From Parapedobacter sp051400755 (GTDB lineage Bacteria; Bacteroidota; Bacteroidia; Sphingobacteriales; Sphingobacteriaceae): 64,000 nucleotides of DNA. Shown here one piece after another: positions 60,651-64,000 of this stretch. The first letter of the stretch is position 1, and the number at the start of each line of letters is the position of its first letter. The stretch is from contig NZ_JBLFFL010000002.1 in the NCBI RefSeq assembly GCF_051400755.1, positions 372,001 through 436,000 on the forward strand, written 5' to 3'. The notes beneath the pieces are model-generated. The model was not told where the DNA came from. It worked only from the letters and a program-made list of their open reading frames with translations, and made no database searches. Both the position numbers and the translations under genes were made by a program.

Positions 60651-61889
60651 ATGGACACCGAAACATCCACCGTTACTAAGCAAGTATCTGCCACCATCTA
60701 TCCTGTACTATTCGCCGTAAGTTTTTCGCACCTGCTGAATGATACCATCCAGTCGCTCATCCCGGCGATCTATCCGATTGTAAAGGATTCGTTCAGCCTG
60801 AGTTTTTCGCAGATCGGGCTGATTACACTGGTATTCCAATTGTCTTCTTCTTTGTTGCAGCCGCTGGTCGGAATGATCACCGATAGCAAACCCTATCCGT
60901 ATGCGTTGCCGGTGGGTATGGGATTCAGCCTTACGGGACTGGTGATGATGGCACTGGCGCCGAGCTACCAGTGGATATTGGTGGCTGTGGCATTCGTGGG
61001 TGCGGGATCTTCTGTTTTCCATCCCGAAGCGTCGCGTATGGCCTATGTGGCCTCCGGTGGCCGGCGTGGCTTCGCCCAGTCGCTATTCCAGGTGGGGGGC
61101 AATGCGGGGAGTGCCATCGGCCCGTTGTTGGCGGCGATGCTCATCGCCCCGTTCGGGCGGTTCAATGTGATCTGGTTTTCGTTTGCGGCGCTCACGGCCA
61201 TCGTGATCCTCTACCGCGTAGGCAAATGGTATAAGCCGAAGTCGATCCGCAACTATATCCTCCGGAAAAATAACGTGAAGGAGGTCGTCCGGCAGCCACT
61301 CCCGCGCAAGACCGTTATCCTTTCGATCGTCGTGCTGTTGGTGCTTATTTTTTCGAAATATTTCTATTTTGCAAGTCTCACCAGCTACTACACTTTTTAC
61401 CTGATGGATAAGTTTGGGGTATCTGTGCAGCAATCGCAATTATACCTATTTGTGTTTCTTTTTGCGGTGGCCGCGGGTACGATGATCGGCGGACCGGTAG
61501 GCGATCGTATCGGCCGTAAGTACGTGATCTGGTTATCCATCTTGGGGGCATCTCCGTTTACGCTGGCGCTTCCGTATGCTAACCTGTTTTGGACAGTTAT
61601 CCTGTCGTTTATCATCGGCGTGATCATCGCTTCTGCTTTTTCGGCGATACTGGTGTATGCGCAGGAGCTGCTGCCGGGCAATGTGGGACTGGTATCGGGA
61701 CTGTTTTTTGGTTTTGCATTCGGCATGGGGGGCATCGGATCTGCTGTGTTGGGGCGGCTGGCGGATGGGCAGGGCATCGACTATGTGTATCATTTGTGTG
61801 CATATTTGCCGCTCATCGGTGCGGTGGCCGCATTTTTGCCGGATTTAAAGAAATCACCTAGGGGCAAAGACGCCCTGAGCGGCAGATGA
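60651..61889 (+). CDS. MFS transporter, fosmidomycin-resistance (Fsr) type
   Basis: The 412-residue protein has 12 predicted helices. Segments such as LLNDTIQSLIPAIYPIVKDS, VGAGSSVFHPEASRMAYVAS and FQVGGNAGSAIGPLLAAML are typical of the Fsr branch of drug/proton antiporters. Loss or gain of this protein affects fosmidomycin resistance in E. coli; the natural substrate is unknown. The ATG at 60651 is chosen over the GTG at 60645. Confidence 0.88.
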   Translation: MDTETSTVTKQVSATIYPVLFAVSFSHLLNDTIQSLIPAIYPIVKDSFSLSFSQIGLITLVFQLSSSLLQPLVGMITDSKPYPYALPVGMGFSLTGLVMMALAPSYQWILVAVAFVGAGSSVFHPEASRMAYVASGGRRGFAQSLFQVGGNAGSAIGPLLAAMLIAPFGRFNVIWFSFAALTAIVILYRVGKWYKPKSIRNYILRKNNVKEVVRQPLPRKTVILSIVVLLVLIFSKYFYFASLTSYYTFYLMDKFGVSVQQSQLYLFVFLFAVAAGTMIGGPVGDRIGRKYVIWLSILGASPFTLALPYANLFWTVILSFIIGVIIASAFSAILVYAQELLPGNVGLVSGLFFGFAFGMGGIGSAVLGRLADGQGIDYVYHLCAYLPLIGAVAAFLPDLKKSPRGKDALSGR

Positions 61890-61925
61890 GCAATTGATCG
61901 CCTTGCATATATGTGCAAGTTTATC

Positions 61926-61933
61926 TAAGTTTG
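61926..61933 (+). promoter_or_regulatory. -7 promoter element of the FKBP gene
   Basis: TAAGTTTG matches TAnnTTTG, 40 nt before the ATG at 61974. A TTG at about 61902 is at the -33 distance. Confidence 0.5.
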
Positions 61934-61973
61934 GTCGCGCTGTGTAAACGTTATGATGATCCTAATGATACGA

Positions 61974-62714
61974 ATGAAATATCTAATTGCAAGTGTTGTG
62001 GGCTGTTTGTTGATAAATGCTGGATGGGCCGGTGCTCAGCAGACTGACACAGCAAAGGCGTCCGCGCTGAAAAACCGTGCTGATTCGGTGGCTTATGCGT
62101 TTGGTGCCTCTATCGGTCGGGATCTGAAACGGACAGGCCTTGATGAGATCAATGCGACGGTGCTGGCACAGGCGATTGCGGAGGTATTCGCGGGCAAAGC
62201 ACCGGCCTTCGGGGAAGCCGAGGAACGGGAGTTGATCATGAATACCATTACCGCCGCCAAAGAGCAACAAGACGCGCGGCTTAAGGCCGAAGCCACCGCT
62301 TTTATGGAAGGAAATAAAGCCCGATCAGGGGTGGTTGCGACAGCATCCGGGCTCCAATATGAGGTTATCCGGGAGGGTACTGGCGAAAAGCCTGCGCTCG
62401 ATGATACCGTGACGGTGCATTATAAAGGGCAATTGAGCGATGGCCGGGTGTTTGACAGCTCATACGACCGGGGGGAGCCGGCAACATTCCCGCTTGACCG
62501 GGTGATACCCGGTTGGCAAGAGGGGCTGCAGCTCATGCCCGCAGGGGCACATTATCGGATTTATATACCCTATGAGCTGGGCTATGGCGAGCGCGGGGCT
62601 GGACAGGATATCCCCCCTTACAGCTCGCTGGTGTTTGAAGTGGAACTTATCTCGGTAAAGAAAGCGACAAAAGATATACCGGCGGTGGAAACATCGGCCG
62701 AACAGACCGAATGA
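61974..62714 (+). CDS. FKBP-type peptidyl-prolyl isomerase, periplasmic
   Basis: The 246-residue exported protein has a signal peptide (MKYLIASVVGCLLINAG), an FKBP_N dimerisation domain (about residues 25-105, DSVAYAFGASIGRDLKRTGL) and a C-terminal FKBP domain (VTVHYKGQLSDGRVFDSSYD, VIPGWQEGLQLMPAGAHYRI, IPPYSSLVFEVELI). It resembles FkpA/Mip-type chaperones and should help fold envelope proteins. It overlaps the aldo/keto reductase gene by 4 nt. Confidence 0.93.
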   Translation: MKYLIASVVGCLLINAGWAGAQQTDTAKASALKNRADSVAYAFGASIGRDLKRTGLDEINATVLAQAIAEVFAGKAPAFGEAEERELIMNTITAAKEQQDARLKAEATAFMEGNKARSGVVATASGLQYEVIREGTGEKPALDDTVTVHYKGQLSDGRVFDSSYDRGEPATFPLDRVIPGWQEGLQLMPAGAHYRIYIPYELGYGERGAGQDIPPYSSLVFEVELISVKKATKDIPAVETSAEQTE

Positions 62715-63607
62715 ACCAGTTAGGCAAATCGGATTTATATGTAAGCCCGGTCAGCTTCGGCTGCATGTCTCTGGGCGAAAACGCAACGGTTTATAAGGAC
62801 CTGCTGCAAAAGGCGGCGGATGCGGGTATCAATTATTTCGACACGGCCGATCTGTACCAAAAGGGGCTGAATGAGTTGTACGTGGGGGAGGCGCTCAAGC
62901 CGATCCGAAAATCGGTTATCATCGCAACGAAAGTGGGCAACCAATGGCGTGCCGACGGTAGCGGCTGGGACTGGAATCCGCGTAAGGAATATATCCTGGG
63001 TAGTGCGGAACAAAGTCTGAAACGGCTGAAAACGGATTATATTGATCTCTATCAGCTGCACGGTGGTACTATTGAGGATCCCATCGATGCAACGATCGAA
63101 GCCTTTGAGCAGCTCAAACAGGAGGGAAAGATCCGTTGGTATGGTATTTCGTCTATCCGACCGAATGTAGTGAGGGAGTACGTCAGGCGCTCAAACATCG
63201 TCAGCGTGATGATGCAATACAGCCTGCTCGATCACCGGCCGGAAGAGGCCCTGCTGGACTTGCTCCGGGAGCACGAGATCAGTGTCATTTGCCGGGGCGC
63301 CATCGCGCAGGGATTGCTGGCGGGCAAACCGGCCGATAGCTATTTGCAGTATACGGAGGGGGAGGTCTTAAGGGCGGCAAAGGCGGTGGCGAAAGTTGCT
63401 ACGGAAACCGGGCGGACGGCGCTTGATGTGGCAATGGGCTATGTATGGGCACATCCGGCCGTGGCGACTGCGGCCCTGGGGATACGGACATCGGCGCAGT
63501 TGGATGGGGCCATTGATGTGTTGCGCAAGGCTGAGTCCCTGCCAGAAAGCCAATTACGCTTCCTGCGAGCGTCGGTGCGTCCCTTCCGCTACGAAGCGCA
63601 TCGGTAA
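62711..63607 (+). CDS. Aldo/keto reductase
   Basis: The 298-residue enzyme has the AKR tetrad: Asp and Tyr in YFDTADLYQKGLNELYVGEAL, Lys in IIATKVGNQ and His in LYQLHGG. It resembles the AKR11/YajO-like NADPH-dependent oxidoreductases. Its start lies within the FKBP stop (ATGA), so translation is coupled, though the functions have no obvious link. The substrate is unknown. Confidence 0.9.
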   Translation: MNQLGKSDLYVSPVSFGCMSLGENATVYKDLLQKAADAGINYFDTADLYQKGLNELYVGEALKPIRKSVIIATKVGNQWRADGSGWDWNPRKEYILGSAEQSLKRLKTDYIDLYQLHGGTIEDPIDATIEAFEQLKQEGKIRWYGISSIRPNVVREYVRRSNIVSVMMQYSLLDHRPEEALLDLLREHEISVICRGAIAQGLLAGKPADSYLQYTEGEVLRAAKAVAKVATETGRTALDVAMGYVWAHPAVATAALGIRTSAQLDGAIDVLRKAESLPESQLRFLRASVRPFRYEAHR

Positions 63608-63657
63608 CCAAATGGATTCATGAAATCATGACATTATAAACTAAAATTAAATAAGCA

Positions 63658-64000
63658 ATGAAGAAGCATCTAAATGTATTTGTCTTGACGACGGTTATCG
63701 CTATGGCGATGGGCGTGTCGGCGTTGAAGGCCCAACAACCGGAGAAGAAATTGGGTTGGTACCTGTCTGCGCAAACGTATACTTTCAACAGGTTTACATT
63801 CTTTGAAGCGGTAGACAAGACCATCAGCGCGGGTTTGAATTCGGTGGAAGCGTTTAACGGGCAGGAGATCGGCGGTGGAATAGAAGGGAAGATGGACTAC
63901 AAGATGGACGCTGACAAGCGGAAAGCGATCTTAAAGGCGTTGAAAAAGAAAAAGGTGAAGCTGTGTGCCTTTGGTGTCGTCAATGGTAACACCGAGGAGG
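63658..64000 (+). CDS. Sugar-phosphate isomerase/epimerase-like protein, N-terminal part
   Basis: The gene is cut by the window end. The visible 114 residues have a signal peptide (ending near VSALKAQ) and then LGWYLSAQTYTFNRFTFFEA, where the xylose isomerase-like TIM barrel (AP endonuclease 2 fold) starts, followed by KKKKVKLCAFGVVNG. Exported members of this family are frequent in Bacteroidota and are annotated as sugar phosphate isomerases without proven substrates. Confidence 0.75.
   Translation, partial: MKKHLNVFVLTTVIAMAMGVSALKAQQPEKKLGWYLSAQTYTFNRFTFFEAVDKTISAGLNSVEAFNGQEIGGGIEGKMDYKMDADKRKAILKALKKKKVKLCAFGVVNGNTEE

Overview
The window reads as chromosome of a Bacteroidota bacterium, most likely Sphingobacteriaceae. 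The evidence is three TonB-dependent outer-membrane receptors, many lipoproteins with SC-type lipoboxes, DUF983, DUF4286 and DUF6428 proteins typical of the phylum, and promoters with the TAnnTTTG -7 element. Base composition near 50% G+C resembles Parapedobacter more than Pedobacter; that genus guess is inference. There is no rRNA, tRNA, CRISPR array, prophage or intact insertion sequence that I can see. One assembly gap of ten N lies inside a repeat array at 22982-22991.

Layout. 1-11 kb: the end of adk, obg, an S10 peptidase, panB, a universal stress protein, the 2-methylcitrate-cycle genes prpB-prpC-prpD, a PIN toxin-antitoxin pair, an RluA-type pseudouridine synthase, small membrane proteins and rfbC. 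11-20 kb: an S9-family lipoprotein that has lost its catalytic Ser and His overlaps a sensor kinase/OmpR pair, followed by greA, a HIT protein, a DedA protein, pyrophosphatase, a CNNM/CorC-type transporter and rsmE. 20-23 kb: a DUF3299 protein with an FtsX/MacB permease carrying a His-rich insert and its ATPase, then a tandem repeat array. 23-33 kb: alanine dehydrogenase, a beta-helix lipoprotein with a TonB receptor, and an AT-richer stretch with unknown secreted proteins, an ArsR-AHSA1-AHSA1-DUF1801 cluster and decayed gene fragments.

33-45 kb: a phosphodiesterase-alkaline phosphatase fusion, a second TonB receptor, two AraC regulators, a GH16 lipoprotein, an arsenic operon (arsR, DUF6428, arsN1-like, arsC, acr3), pfkB and a candidate small RNA. 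45-54 kb: an SDR enzyme, a third TonB receptor divergent from a MocR-type regulator without its PLP lysine, a zinc phospholipase-like protein, a glycosyltransferase, a GH1 beta-glucosidase and a second DedA protein. 54-64 kb: a NarL-type two-component system with two unknown partner genes, three envelope proteins including a DUF2135/YfaP lipoprotein, a relic of a second NarL regulator, an Fsr-type MFS transporter, an FKBP isomerase, an aldo/keto reductase and a truncated sugar-phosphate isomerase-like gene.

The most unusual features are: two degenerate enzymes placed beside or acting as regulators; two families of degenerate heptanucleotide repeats that fill spacers inside operons and also enter coding sequence; a promoter-hairpin-terminator leader in front of greA, reminiscent of enterobacterial GraL; a stand-alone promoter/terminator pair that should make an RNA of about 80 nt before an AraC gene; and a palindrome-ended tandem array in a divergent promoter region. 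All family assignments were made by eye from translated sequence; no database search was run.
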